The notes beneath the pieces are model-generated. The model was not told the origin of the DNA. It saw only the letters and a program-made list of their open reading frames with translations, and ran no database searches. A stretch of 64,000 bases of DNA. Origin: a bacterium (GTDB lineage Bacteria; Cyanobacteriota; Vampirovibrionia; Gastranaerophilales; JAILCC01). Each line of letters opens with the position of its first letter. Position 1 is the stretch's first letter. The position numbers were made by a program, and so were the translations under genes. Of the stretch, positions 9,735 to 18,440 are shown one piece after another. The stretch spans positions 45,796-109,795 of the forward strand of contig JAILCC010000015.1 in assembly GCA_024680555.1 (NCBI GenBank), read 5' to 3'.

Positions 9735-9745
9735 TTTTTTAATGT

Positions 9746-9776
9746 GGGCTTTGATTTTTTCAGAGCCCTTTTTATT
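9746..9776 (+). terminator. Rho-independent terminator
   Basis: GGGCTTTGA pairs with TCAGAGCCC across a T-rich loop, followed by TTTTTATTT. It lies 12 nt after the stop of the preceding hypothetical gene. Confidence 0.85.
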
Positions 9777-9866
9777 TAAAACTCGACTAATTGGTTTATT
9801 ATCAGTATTTTACTATTGGCAGAAATCAAATAATATGAGAAAATAAATATTGTTAGTGAGGTTATT

Positions 9867-10487
9867 ATGTTTAGAAGAAAATGCAAAATTATTTTCGTCA
9901 GACACGGTTCAACAATTTATAATGAACAAGGTAGGCTTTTTGATGCGGAGGATTATCCTCCCATAACCCAAAAAGGTAAGGACCAAATGGAAAATTTGGC
10001 AAAATGGCTTTTATATAAAACTCCTCACGTGGATAAAATATACACAAGTTCTGCATTGAGAGCCATTCAAAGTGCAAGAATTTTATCAAAAGAATATGAT
10101 TTGGAATACGAAATAATTGATGGTATGTATGACAGAAAATCGGGACTCTGGGGTGGATTGACGTTTGAACAGATTGAAGAAAAATATCCCGATATGCTCC
10201 ACAAATATCACGAAAATCCCTACGAATACTGGCCTGAAGGCGGAGAACCGACGCAGGCTTTGAGGGAAAGAGTTGATGCAATTGTCAGTGAAATGGTAGC
10301 ATTGAACGAATACAAAACCATTATTGTTGTTACTCATGAAGATGTTATTCAGTCCGTAATAGCGTCTATTCTCGGCGTTCCTCCGGAGCATCAGGGAAAA
10401 ATACTTATTCCTACCGGCAGTGCTACACAAATAAACTTCTATTCAAATTGGGCAACGCTTGGGTATTGTGCTCACGTTCCTCAATAA
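9867..10487 (+). CDS. Histidine phosphatase family protein (phosphoglycerate mutase-like)
   Basis: Enzymes of this superfamily transfer phosphate through an active-site histidine. The 206-aa protein has the RHG motif in FVRHGSTIYNEQG (catalytic His near residue 14), SSALRAIQSARI with the phosphate-binding Arg, and the second catalytic His in VVTHEDVIQSV. Length and motifs fit cofactor-independent phosphatases such as CobC/GpmB-like proteins; the substrate cannot be assigned. GAGG precedes the ATG. The purine nucleoside phosphorylase gene begins 12 nt downstream, so the two are probably cotranscribed. Confidence 0.9.
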   Translation: MFRRKCKIIFVRHGSTIYNEQGRLFDAEDYPPITQKGKDQMENLAKWLLYKTPHVDKIYTSSALRAIQSARILSKEYDLEYEIIDGMYDRKSGLWGGLTFEQIEEKYPDMLHKYHENPYEYWPEGGEPTQALRERVDAIVSEMVALNEYKTIIVVTHEDVIQSVIASILGVPPEHQGKILIPTGSATQINFYSNWATLGYCAHVPQ

Positions 10488-10499
10488 AAAGGAGGGATT

Positions 10500-11309
10500 A
10501 TGCTTTCTCATGCTGCAAAATACATAGAAGAAACAATAGGCGGAAAATATTCTCCAAAAATTGCACTAATCTTAGGCTCAGGCTTGGGGGCGCTTGCGGG
10601 TGAAGTCGAAAATCCCATAAGAATCAGATATCATGAAATTCCCGCATTCAAACAGTCTTCCATTGACGGGCATGTGGGGCAGCTTGTTATCGGCAAACTA
10701 GAAGGCAAAGAAGTTATGATAATGCAGGGAAGAATACATTTTTATGAGGGATATTCCTTAAAAGAAGTTACTTTCCCCATAAAAGTTATGAAAAAACTCG
10801 GGATAGAAAAGCTCATTATTACCAATGCGGCAGGTGCGGTCAATGAAGCTTTTGAAGTCGGCAGTCTGATGTTGATAAAAGACCACATAAACCTATTGGG
10901 AACAAATCCGCTTGTCGGCAAGAATGATAGCAGTTTGGGTGTAAGATTTCCCGATATGAGTGAGGTGTATAACAAAAATCTTTATGATTATGCAAAAAAT
11001 TGTGCCCAAAAATTAAATATTCATATAAACGAGGGTGTTTATGCGGCTAATGTCGGACCTTCTTACGAAACACCGGCAGAAATTCGTATGCTGAGAAAAA
11101 TCGGTGCGGATGCGGTAGGGATGTCAACCGTCCCCGAAGCAATAGTGGCAAACTATTGCGGTATGAAGGTTTTGGGGATTTCTTGCATAACGAATTATGC
11201 TGCAGGTATAAAAGAAGAAAAACTTTCACATCAGGAAGTTATAGAGGCTGGAAATAGTGTTAAAGAAAAGTTTTCTGCCCTTGTGAAAGAAATTATAAAA
11301 GGGTTATAA
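10500..11309 (+). CDS. punA: Purine nucleoside phosphorylase, trimeric PNP class
   Basis: The enzyme phosphorolyses (deoxy)inosine and guanosine to the base and (deoxy)ribose-1-phosphate. The 269-aa protein has the GSGLGAL phosphate loop, IMQGRIHFYEG, TNAAGAVN, GPSYETPAEIRML and the base-specificity motif ITNYAAGI, where Asn indicates 6-oxopurines. AGGAGG lies just before the ATG. It is paired with the upstream histidine phosphatase, which suggests nucleotide or nucleoside salvage. Confidence 0.95.
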   Translation: MLSHAAKYIEETIGGKYSPKIALILGSGLGALAGEVENPIRIRYHEIPAFKQSSIDGHVGQLVIGKLEGKEVMIMQGRIHFYEGYSLKEVTFPIKVMKKLGIEKLIITNAAGAVNEAFEVGSLMLIKDHINLLGTNPLVGKNDSSLGVRFPDMSEVYNKNLYDYAKNCAQKLNIHINEGVYAANVGPSYETPAEIRMLRKIGADAVGMSTVPEAIVANYCGMKVLGISCITNYAAGIKEEKLSHQEVIEAGNSVKEKFSALVKEIIKGL

Positions 11310-11391
11310 GATTTCTTCCAAAAATTACTGGCAAAAATTTTTAATTTATGCTTTTATATTGTAGTCAGAATTTTTCAAAGAGGTTGCATGG

Positions 11392-12846
11392 TTGGAAGAT
11401 TTCTCACAAAAGATTATTAACGAAGAAAAGGTTGTTGTTCGCAAGGAGCAAGATATTGAAGCTCCTTTGGTTAATGCTCTGGAAAATTCTCTCCAAAATC
11501 CGTCTTTGCAATTTCATATTCCCGGTCACACAAAAGGGGCAGGACTTTTAGAACGTTTTAAAAATGTTCTTAAAAATGCACCTCTGATTGATAATACGGA
11601 CGAATTTAACAATTTCGGCACTCTCCACCCTGCAACGGGTCCGGTCAAGAGAGCGCAGGAGCTTATGGCGGAAGCTTTGGGCGCAAGAGAGTCGTATTTC
11701 CTTTTGAACGGTTCTTCTATCGGGAATTTTGCAATAGCAATGAGTTGTTTGAAACCCGATGATAAAGTTATAATCGGTAGAAATTGCCACCGTTCGGTTA
11801 TTACAGGACTCATTATGACCGGCGCAAAACCGATATGGCTTAACCCTCAAAAGCATGAGGAGTGGAGTATTTGGGGCGAAATATCTTATCACCAAATAGA
11901 AAATGCGATTAAACAAAATCCAGAAACGAAAATGGTTTGGATTACAAGCCCGACATACGAGGGCGTAATCAGCGATATAAAGAGAATTTCAGATGTTTGC
12001 AAAAAATATGATGTTTTGCTTGCGGTTGATGAAGCGCACGGTGCGTTGTGGAATTTTTCGGACAAAATGCCGACAAGCGCACTTCATCTCGGTGCCGATG
12101 TAGTTGTTCACTCTATGCATAAAACAGGAGGAAGTTTTTCTCAAAGTTCAATTTTGAGCCTTTCGCAAAATTCAAAAATACGTTCTGATGTTATGGAAAA
12201 CAACCTCAGATTATTGCATACAACAAGTCCGTCTGTAATGCTTTTGGCAAGTCTTGATGCGGCAAGAGCCTATCTTCAAAGCGAGGAGGGGCAAAAAAAT
12301 ATTGAAAAATCAATAAAAATAGCTGATTATATAAAATCAGAGTTAAGACAATATCCCAAGGTGCTTGTTTTAACTGAAGAAGACGGATTTAGGCTTGAAC
12401 CGTCGAGAGTTTATATAATGATAAAAAATCTCTTTGGCAGAAGATTGGAAAATATTTTAAGAACTGACTATAAAATAGAGATTGAAGCTTCAACGGATAA
12501 CGGAATATTGGTTTTGACAAACATCGGAAATAAAATTGAGGAGGCTAAAATCTTGGTTGATGCGATAAAGGAAATTGCAGCGAGAGATTTCAGCGACATT
12601 CCTTATGGTGAAGATTACAAATTTATGCCTTTATTAAACCCGATTATAAAAATGTCTCCCAAAGAAGCTTTCTACAGAGGATTTGAAGTAGTCGAAACAT
12701 CAAAAGCAGTTGGCAGAATAAGCCTTGACTTGATTGCGGAATGTCCTCCGGGGATATTTGTTCTTGCTCCCGGTGAACTTGTTACGGAAGAACATTTGCC
12801 GTATTTAAAGAATTATAAAACGATAAAAGTGCTGAAAGAAAGCTAG
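11392..12846 (+). CDS. Orn/Lys/Arg decarboxylase family protein, short SpeA/YaaO type
   Basis: This PLP enzyme of fold type I decarboxylates a basic amino acid to a polyamine precursor. The 484-aa protein has FHIPGHTKGAG at the N-terminus, DEFNNFGTLHP, the PLP aspartate in VDEAHGAL and the Schiff-base lysine in SMHKTGGSFSQ. The C-terminal Orn/Lys/Arg domain (AECPPGIFVLAPGE) is also present. It lacks the N-terminal response-regulator-like domain of large decarboxylases. The start is TTG at 11392, with GAGG 8 nt upstream. Arginine, lysine and ornithine specificity cannot be separated by eye. The 3' end overlaps the convergent thioesterase by 4 nt. Confidence 0.92.
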   Translation: MEDFSQKIINEEKVVVRKEQDIEAPLVNALENSLQNPSLQFHIPGHTKGAGLLERFKNVLKNAPLIDNTDEFNNFGTLHPATGPVKRAQELMAEALGARESYFLLNGSSIGNFAIAMSCLKPDDKVIIGRNCHRSVITGLIMTGAKPIWLNPQKHEEWSIWGEISYHQIENAIKQNPETKMVWITSPTYEGVISDIKRISDVCKKYDVLLAVDEAHGALWNFSDKMPTSALHLGADVVVHSMHKTGGSFSQSSILSLSQNSKIRSDVMENNLRLLHTTSPSVMLLASLDAARAYLQSEEGQKNIEKSIKIADYIKSELRQYPKVLVLTEEDGFRLEPSRVYIMIKNLFGRRLENILRTDYKIEIEASTDNGILVLTNIGNKIEEAKILVDAIKEIAARDFSDIPYGEDYKFMPLLNPIIKMSPKEAFYRGFEVVETSKAVGRISLDLIAECPPGIFVLAPGELVTEEHLPYLKNYKTIKVLKES

Positions 12847-13250
12847 TCTTTTGCTCTTTCGAGCATCTCAAGCATTTCTGCGGGCATTCTGCGATAAAGC
12901 TTGCCGTTGTTATCCGTGCAAACAAAATCTACGGTAACTTCCGCAACTTCTTCTCCGGTAGCTTTATTTGAAATTTTCTGAAGCATTGTGCCTCTCAAGG
13001 GGGTGATTTTTTCTACCGTTGTTTCTATATCAAGAATGTCATGAATTTTGGCAAAATTCTTATATTTAATATGCAAATCGACTATCGGAGTTGCTATATT
13101 ATTATCTTCAAAATATTTCATACCTTTTGACAGTTTTGCAACAAAGTCGGTACGTGCCTGTTCGCAATATCTGACGTATGTTCCGTGCCAAACAACACCG
13201 TAACAGTCGGTGTCTGCATAAAATACTTCTGCTTCATAATGATGTTTCAT
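12843..13250 (-). CDS. Acyl-CoA thioesterase, 4HBT hotdog family (YbgC/FadM-like)
   Basis: Members hydrolyse acyl-CoA or acyl-ACP thioesters. The 135-aa protein is one hotdog domain with the motif YADTDCYGVVWHGTYVRY (catalytic Asp near residue 13), followed by EQARTDF. AAAGGAC lies upstream of the ATG. On the minus strand it comes about 100 nt after the SRP RNA gene, so it could be transcribed by read-through from that promoter. Confidence 0.9.
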   Translation of the reverse strand: MKHHYEAEVFYADTDCYGVVWHGTYVRYCEQARTDFVAKLSKGMKYFEDNNIATPIVDLHIKYKNFAKIHDILDIETTVEKITPLRGTMLQKISNKATGEEVAEVTVDFVCTDNNGKLYRRMPAEMLEMLERAKD

Positions 13251-13252
13251 CG

Positions 13253-13352
13253 TGTTAGTCCTTTATTTTCTTGCTGAGGGCTGACACCTTCACCCCATTT
13301 TGTTGCCCTCTCTTTGTGTGCGAAGGAGAATAATTACTTCTTTAATTTTAAA
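13253..13352 (-). other. Spacer between SRP RNA and thioesterase with a GC-rich stem
   Basis: On the minus strand GAGGGC pairs with GCCCTC across a loop of about 23 nt (13275-13310). Nearer the SRP RNA there is a small palindrome, CTTTAA-AA-TTAAAG. No run of T follows either, so neither is a standard terminator. They may process or stabilise the RNA, or be a 5' leader of the thioesterase. Confidence 0.3.
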
Positions 13353-13444
13353 GGGAAAGACTGACACACCCAAAAGCTTATGGCTTAATGCTGCTGCGTT
13401 CCCGCCCTGACATGGTTCACCGACCTTTGCCGTATCAGTCTCCC
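13353..13444 (-). ncRNA. ffs: Signal recognition particle RNA (4.5S-like small SRP RNA)
   Basis: The minus strand carries the conserved SRP domain IV: GTCAGG on one side and AGCAGC on the other, joined by a GCG-GGAA-CGC tip (GGAA tetraloop). The flanks close as a long helix: GACTGATAC (13432-13440) pairs with GTGTCAGTC (13359-13367), extended by GGGA/TCCC. The total is about 92 nt, so this is the short bacterial form without an Alu domain. A TATAAT hexamer at 13460-13465 lies about 16 nt upstream. The exact ends are estimated from pairing. Confidence 0.92.
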
Positions 13445-13574
13445 GATTTTTCAATCGTGATTATATTATCATGAAAGATTTTTTTTTGAAAGAATAAGCA
13501 TAATATGTACGTAAAATTATTGTTACAACCGAAAAATTTCCTGACAAATTTTTGTTTTTTCAAATTTTATATTT

Positions 13575-13604
13575 TTGTAAAACTAATAGTCAAAAATCTA
13601 TACT
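13575..13604 (+). promoter_or_regulatory. Putative sigma-70 promoter of the uridine kinase-like gene
   Basis: -35 TTGTAA and -10 TATACT are separated by 18 bp, about 55 nt upstream of the ATG at 13660. Confidence 0.4.
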
Positions 13605-13659
13605 TTAGACGAAATTTTTAGTATATTTTTTGTAAGTGATATTTGGGCTGAGGTAACGC

Positions 13660-14523
13660 ATGGCGAATTTGCAAATGGATACAAAATTGAATAGCGATTT
13701 ATCTTACGCTGTTCCTATTTTGAATGACGAAAATAATAATATTTATCTTGCAAAATTGATAGAAAATAAATTGACTGAAATCATTGATGAAGATATGAGA
13801 ACCTCTCAGCCGATTTTCATAAATATCAAAAAAGGTTTTATCCACAAAATTGCATATAAGTTGGTAAGTAACCCCAAAGAAAGAATTTTAATCGGGGTAT
13901 CGGGTGAATCAGCTTCAGGAAAAAGTACACTTACATCCAAAGTGCTTGATATTTGCCTTACTGAAAAACACAAAAGCCTTGCTACTTTGATTACAAGCGA
14001 TAATTATTATAAGGATGCGTCTGACAAATTAAGAGAAGCAGGCAGTTATGAAGCACTTTTCGATAGCGGGTTTAATTTGGATGAGCCGCAAGCGGTTGAT
14101 TTGGACTTGTTGCGTGGAGATTTAAAGAGAATTAAGTCCGGAGAGGTTATTTTTACTCCCGAATATAATTTCTTCACCATCGAAAGTATTCCTCGCAAAA
14201 TACGTAAAGCACCTGCCAAAATTATATTAACCGAGGGACTCTTTGTGTTGGAAGAAAAATTAAGAGAGTTGCTGGATATTTCCATATATGTTCATACTCC
14301 CGCTGATATTATTAAAAAAAGATGGTACAAAAGAGCTATTACCAGAGGCAAAGAGGGTAAAGCTGCGGATATGCTTTTTGGTATCGTTAATGCGGGTGCA
14401 GTAAAGTATATAAGACCTTATGCAAAGGAAGCTGATATAGTAATCAGTGGTATTACATCAGAAGATTACATCAGAGATGTTGTTGCAAAAATAAAAGATG
14501 CTATTCGTTCATGCTTATTTTAA
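13660..14523 (+). CDS. Uridine kinase/phosphoribulokinase-family P-loop kinase
   Basis: The 287-aa protein has an N-terminal extension of about 70 residues and then a kinase fold. It contains the Walker A GESASGKST (residues 82-90), the ITSDNYYKD substrate segment, EPQAVDLDLL, and ILTEGLFVL with the Walker B-like acidic residue. The lid sequence is KKRWYKRAITRGKEGK. These fit the uridine kinase family. Whether the acceptor is uridine/cytidine or another small hydroxyl compound is open, because the N-terminal extension is not part of standard Udk. Its stop overlaps the convergent cca gene. Confidence 0.82.
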   Translation: MANLQMDTKLNSDLSYAVPILNDENNNIYLAKLIENKLTEIIDEDMRTSQPIFINIKKGFIHKIAYKLVSNPKERILIGVSGESASGKSTLTSKVLDICLTEKHKSLATLITSDNYYKDASDKLREAGSYEALFDSGFNLDEPQAVDLDLLRGDLKRIKSGEVIFTPEYNFFTIESIPRKIRKAPAKIILTEGLFVLEEKLRELLDISIYVHTPADIIKKRWYKRAITRGKEGKAADMLFGIVNAGAVKYIRPYAKEADIVISGITSEDYIRDVVAKIKDAIRSCLF

Positions 14524-15830
14524 TTGATTAAATCTTCTGTTTTGTTTTTTGCGAGAGCGCACAGGTTTTTGAATACACTTTTTTCTTCGGCTTGGCTGAG
14601 ATTATTGTTGAGTTTTTCCTTTAGCGTGCCGTTTAGTATTTCTTTGTAAATAATTCCGTTTTCAATGCCGAATTTTTCTATATCTTCACCTGAAACCGAA
14701 AGTTTAATATCTTTTAATTTATTTATATATAAATAATATTTGTCTGCCAATTCAGTCTCTTTTGTCAGGCATAAATTGGCAACAACCGCTTCAGGCGAGT
14801 ATTTATTCAAAATTTCGTAAATGTCATAGTTTGTTTTTGCATTTTGCAATAATTCAAGTTCCGATTTTAACAGGAAAAAATCGGTTATAATTGCCTGTTC
14901 TTTTCTCTTTAGAGCGAGTTTTTCCGTATTGTTTCCCACCAGTTCAAACGGCGCAAAATTAAATATCATACATAAGAAAATCAGCCAGATATTTTCTGTG
15001 TCTATAAAATTTTTGCATCCGTCAATAATTTTACAAACCAAATTGCCGTTAGGAATATCTTTTTTGGATGTTTGGCTGATTATAAGTTTATAGATATTTT
15101 CCGAAACAAATCTGTTGAAACAATACGGCAAAAGCAGATTTAGGGTTTCTTTTACCTCTTTTTTTATTCTGTCTTGACAGTCATTGGTGTATTTGTCGCT
15201 TTTTAGACATTGTTCCTGTAATATTTCCGTGGTTTCTTCAAGAGAAAAATTAAGTTTAGCCCTGTATTTTAGTCCTCTGACTATTCTTGAGGGGTCGTCC
15301 ATAAAACTGTCGGGGTGTAAAATACGAATTAATCCGTTTTCTATATCATTTAGCCCATTTTCGGTTTCGTCATATATTTGGCAAAAATCTTTACTGTTCA
15401 AGGACATTGCAAGAGCGTTTACGGTAAAATCTCTACGCTTTATGTCTTTTTTTAATACAACTCCTGTTTCCGCAAGTATTGGTAGGGCGCTGGGGTATTC
15501 ATATACTTCGCTTCTCGTGCTTGCCAAATCTGCCTCAAAGTTCTTTGTCCCTATGGTAAATTTTATTTTAAGCGTTTTAAATTTGTCATTTCTGGCAAGA
15601 ATTTCGATATTTTTAGCAAATTTTTTAGTTAAAATATCTCCAAATAAAACGGCATCATCCTCTACCAAAATATCAATATCGTTAAATTCTCTGTTAATCA
15701 AAATATCCCTGACAATGCCGCCGACGAGGTAAATTTTTATTCCCATATCATCAGCAACTTGTGTGCAAAAAGATAATGCCTGTCGTTCTTCGTTGGATAA
15801 AGCTTTTTGGTATTTTTGAAAAATATTCAT
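14520..15830 (-). CDS. cca: CCA-adding enzyme / tRNA nucleotidyltransferase (poly(A) polymerase family)
   Basis: The enzyme builds or repairs the 3'-CCA end of tRNAs. The 436-aa class II nucleotidyltransferase has YLVGGIVRD at about residues 34-42 and the metal-binding DIDILVEDD at 51-59. RRDFTVNALAMSL and the DPSRIVRGLKYRA nucleotide-recognition segment follow. Bacteria may split CC and A addition between two related proteins; this one could be either half or both. No Shine-Dalgarno sequence precedes the ATG. A TTGCAC-N17-TATAAT promoter ends 6 nt before it, which points to a leaderless mRNA. Confidence 0.92.
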   Translation of the reverse strand: MNIFQKYQKALSNEERQALSFCTQVADDMGIKIYLVGGIVRDILINREFNDIDILVEDDAVLFGDILTKKFAKNIEILARNDKFKTLKIKFTIGTKNFEADLASTRSEVYEYPSALPILAETGVVLKKDIKRRDFTVNALAMSLNSKDFCQIYDETENGLNDIENGLIRILHPDSFMDDPSRIVRGLKYRAKLNFSLEETTEILQEQCLKSDKYTNDCQDRIKKEVKETLNLLLPYCFNRFVSENIYKLIISQTSKKDIPNGNLVCKIIDGCKNFIDTENIWLIFLCMIFNFAPFELVGNNTEKLALKRKEQAIITDFFLLKSELELLQNAKTNYDIYEILNKYSPEAVVANLCLTKETELADKYYLYINKLKDIKLSVSGEDIEKFGIENGIIYKEILNGTLKEKLNNNLSQAEEKSVFKNLCALAKNKTEDLIN

Positions 15831-15836
15831 GGCTTT

Positions 15837-15865
15837 ATTATAGTGAAATTTTCGGCAGTGTGCAA
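15837..15865 (-). promoter_or_regulatory. Promoter giving a leaderless cca transcript
   Basis: The minus strand has TTGCAC, a 17-bp spacer, TATAAT and six bases, then the ATG at 15830. The expected transcription start is the A of that ATG. Confidence 0.6.
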
Positions 15866-15868
15866 TTG

Positions 15869-16561
15869 TTATACTAATCTCAGGTGTGAACGGCTGATTG
15901 AAGTTTTTCTTTTTGGAATACTCATTTCTTTCAGCCTTGATGAAATAATATTACTTTTTTCACCATGAGGTTCCATGTTGAGATACTTTTTGTAATAGCG
16001 CCTTGCCTCGATTTCTTTTCCTGCTTCATCAAAGCATTTTGCCAAACCATAATAAGCTTCGGAATTTTGTGTGTCTTGCGCCAAGACATCTCTAAAGCAG
16101 TTTAGTGCTTTTTTGTAATCGCCGGTTTTGATGTACAAGTATCCGAGTTTTAGGCAGGCTTCTTGATTTGTGGGGGATTTTTCAAGAATTTTTAAATAAA
16201 TCATCTCCGCCATATTGAATTCTTCTATCTCTTCGTGGACTTCGCCCATGGCAATTATGGACTCAGTATAGTTGGGAGAAAGTTTTACGGCATTCATAAA
16301 ATGTTTTATGGCTTTGACGTAATTCCTTTTTGCGTATTCCAATTTGCCAAGTTCATAGTATAAGACTTTATCAAAAGGGGTTTTCCTTTTGGCGATAGAA
16401 AAATACTTGATAGCGAGGTCCAATCTCCCCAAATCTTTATAGCAAAAGGCAAGAGCCTTTGCTGCATCCACATCCTCGCTATCAAGTTTCAAGGCATTTA
16501 TATATAAGTTTATTTTTTCTTCGATATTGGATTTTTCTAAACTCTTTCCACTCAAAGTCAT
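15869..16561 (-). CDS. Tetratricopeptide repeat protein
   Basis: The protein (about 230 aa) is made of roughly five to six TPR units. Recognisable cores are AKALAFCYKDLGRLDLAIK, YYELGKLEYAKRNYVKAIK and CLKLGYLYIKTGDYKKAL. There is no signal peptide, so it is probably cytosolic. It ends in a basic tail (PKRKTSISRSHLRL). The frame opens with a GTG at 16579; I prefer the ATG at 16561, which has GGGGGA upstream. TPRs mediate protein contacts, and the partner is unknown. The cca promoter lies just past its stop. Confidence 0.85.
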   Translation of the reverse strand: MTLSGKSLEKSNIEEKINLYINALKLDSEDVDAAKALAFCYKDLGRLDLAIKYFSIAKRKTPFDKVLYYELGKLEYAKRNYVKAIKHFMNAVKLSPNYTESIIAMGEVHEEIEEFNMAEMIYLKILEKSPTNQEACLKLGYLYIKTGDYKKALNCFRDVLAQDTQNSEAYYGLAKCFDEAGKEIEARRYYKKYLNMEPHGEKSNIISSRLKEMSIPKRKTSISRSHLRLV

Positions 16562-16642
16562 TATACTTCTGTCCCCCACGATATAATTTTAGAAATTTTA
16601 TCGTGGATAGAAATCAACTTTTGGGTTGAATTTTTTCTAAAT

Positions 16643-17644
16643 CTAACGGTTTATTTCTTTAATAATAGCTTCGGTATATTCGGTTGTAGCTGCATTTCCG
16701 CCAAGGTCGGCAGTCAAAGAAACTCCGCCTTTTAAAACATTAAAAATGGCATTCTTTAATCTGTCTGCAAGTTCATTTTCTCCGATATATTCAAGCATCA
16801 TAACACTGCTCAATAAAAGCGCAGTAGGGTTTGCCTTGTTTTGACCTTTTATATCTGGAGCGCTGCCGTGAACTGCTTCAAATACCGCACAGTCTTTACC
16901 GATATTTGCCCCCTGTGCAACACCCAAGCCTCCAATAAGTCCTGCCGCCAAATCGGAAACGATATCTCCGTATAAGTTTGGTAATAGCAAAACATCATAT
17001 TTTGTGGGGTTTTGGACGAGCTGCATACAAAGGTTATCCACGAGAACTTCGTTGTAATTTATCTCAGGATATTTTTCCGCAACATTTCTTGCGCATTCTA
17101 AAAATAAACCGTCAGTAAGTTTGCATATATTCGCTTTAGAAATTGCACTAACTGTTTTTCTGCCGTTTTTGCGGGCATATTCAAATGCAAATTCGGCAAT
17201 TCTCGTTGATGCGCCTCTTGTAATAAGTTTTATTGATTCCATTGTATCGTCATCAACTTTGCGTTCTATGCCTGCGTAGAGGTCTTCGGTATTTTCTCTT
17301 ACGGTTATTAAGTCAACATTTTCATATCTGGTCTTTATGCCGGGGATATTGTATGCAGGTCTGAGGGAAGCGTATAGGTCTAATTCTTTTCTTAATGTTA
17401 CATTTACGCTTCTAAAGCCTTTCCCTATAGGGGTTGTAACTGGGGCTTTCAGCGCAACGCCGTTTTTCTTTATTGAGTCCAAAACTTTTTGTGGGAGAGG
17501 TGAGCCTTCTTTTTCCGCAACATCTGCGCCGGCTTCTTGAAAATCCCATTCAATAGGCGCTTTTAGAGCTTCAAATATATCAACTACCGATTTTGAAATT
17601 TCAGGACCGATGCCGTCACCCTTTATTAAAGTTATTGTTCTCAT
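16643..17644 (-). CDS. Isocitrate dehydrogenase, NAD-dependent type (isopropylmalate dehydrogenase superfamily)
   Basis: The enzyme oxidatively decarboxylates isocitrate to 2-oxoglutarate. The 333-aa protein has GDGIGPEISKSVVD, the substrate segment FRSVNVTLRKELDLYASLRP, ITVRENTEDLYAG, the metal site NLYGDIVSDLAAGLIGGLG and the cofactor loop FEAVHGSAPDI. The Ser in RSVNVTLRK and the short length fit the NAD-IDH/homoisocitrate group rather than LeuB. AAGG precedes the ATG. No other TCA-cycle gene is in the window, so its likely use is 2-oxoglutarate supply for amino acids. Confidence 0.88.
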   Translation of the reverse strand: MRTITLIKGDGIGPEISKSVVDIFEALKAPIEWDFQEAGADVAEKEGSPLPQKVLDSIKKNGVALKAPVTTPIGKGFRSVNVTLRKELDLYASLRPAYNIPGIKTRYENVDLITVRENTEDLYAGIERKVDDDTMESIKLITRGASTRIAEFAFEYARKNGRKTVSAISKANICKLTDGLFLECARNVAEKYPEINYNEVLVDNLCMQLVQNPTKYDVLLLPNLYGDIVSDLAAGLIGGLGVAQGANIGKDCAVFEAVHGSAPDIKGQNKANPTALLLSSVMMLEYIGENELADRLKNAIFNVLKGGVSLTADLGGNAATTEYTEAIIKEINR

Positions 17645-17759
17645 ATTCTTACCTTCTTACATTGTAACCATATGTAACATTTTAGCAGAAAAATGTTTAA
17701 AAAGAGAGATGGTGTGGAATATAAAGGGTGTGCACAATTGCACTTCTTTAAGTAGAATA

Positions 17760-17790
17760 TACTACAGCCCGTGATGAGCGGGCTGTAGTA
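17760..17790. repeat. Perfect 12-bp stem-loop upstream of the isocitrate dehydrogenase gene
   Basis: TACTACAGCCCG and CGGGCTGTAGTA flank a 7-nt loop, TGATGAG. Neither side has a T tract of terminator type. It lies about 115 nt before the idh ATG. Confidence 0.8.
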
Positions 17791-17950
17791 TTGTATAGCA
17801 AATGAAATTACACAAAATATATGAAATGTTAAAGAAGCAATATTAAGAGAATTGCAAAAAAATCAAACCTTCTCTTTGAATTGTATGTATCAAATAATTC
17901 GATGGTAAAATTTATTAAACTTTAACCACTTTTATTTGATATTTTATGAT

Positions 17951-17983
17951 GTGCCATTTCTTTTGGCGCAAAAGAAACGGCAC
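17951..17983. repeat. 15-bp near-perfect stem-loop
   Basis: GTGCCATTTCTTTTG pairs with CAAAAGAAACGGCAC with one mismatch around a 3-nt GCG turn. Confidence 0.8.
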
Positions 17984-18061
17984 CAAAGAAAACATGAGCA
18001 CGGATATTTTTTATTATTTACCACTGTTCACTGTCTGATACCCTAAAACACATCATTAGAA

Positions 18062-18140
18062 CGGAACAACTGTGTAACGAATTTTCTTGAATTTCTAACT
18101 TAAAAGCAAGAAATTACTACGAAAATTCTACACAATTCCG
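18062..18140. repeat. Long imperfect hairpin, about 79 nt
   Basis: Nested pairs run CGGAA/TTCCG, TGTGTA/TACACA, GAATTTTC/GAAAATTC and AATTTCT/AGAAATT, closed by a loop of about 11 nt. The paired blocks are in register, separated by small bulges. Confidence 0.75.
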
Positions 18141-18269
18141 CCCCCTAATATTACCGTTCACAGGGTAAATTACATAAAAAATCCTCTGCTCGTTTATTGG
18201 CTACTGCCCCACGATAGTGGACAAAACGAAGTTTTGTAATCACACCTGTAAGGGTGCAATGAATGGACA

Positions 18270-18360
18270 TAGAGTTTGTTTTATTTTGGAGTGCAAATTT
18301 ATCTGCCTGAACGAAGTGAATGGCAGAAAATTCGTGCTGCAAAATATTTTACAAACTCTA
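18270..18360. repeat. Long imperfect hairpin, about 91 nt
   Basis: The outer stem is TAGAGTTTGT/ACAAACTCTA. Inside it, AATTT pairs with AAATT and CTGCC (18303-18307) with GGCAG (18322-18326), around a 14-nt loop. Confidence 0.7.
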
Positions 18361-18388
18361 AACATGCGCGTGATTTCTCTCTTTTTCC

Positions 18389-18440
18389 GTCACTTTTTCT
18401 CTCTTTATTCGCGCCTAAAAGTAAAGAGAGAAAAAGTGAC
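18389..18440. repeat. Perfect 19-bp inverted repeat
   Basis: GTCACTTTTTCTCTCTTTA (18389-18407) is matched exactly by its reverse complement at 18422-18440, around a 14-nt loop. It is the longest perfect stem in the window. Confidence 0.9.
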
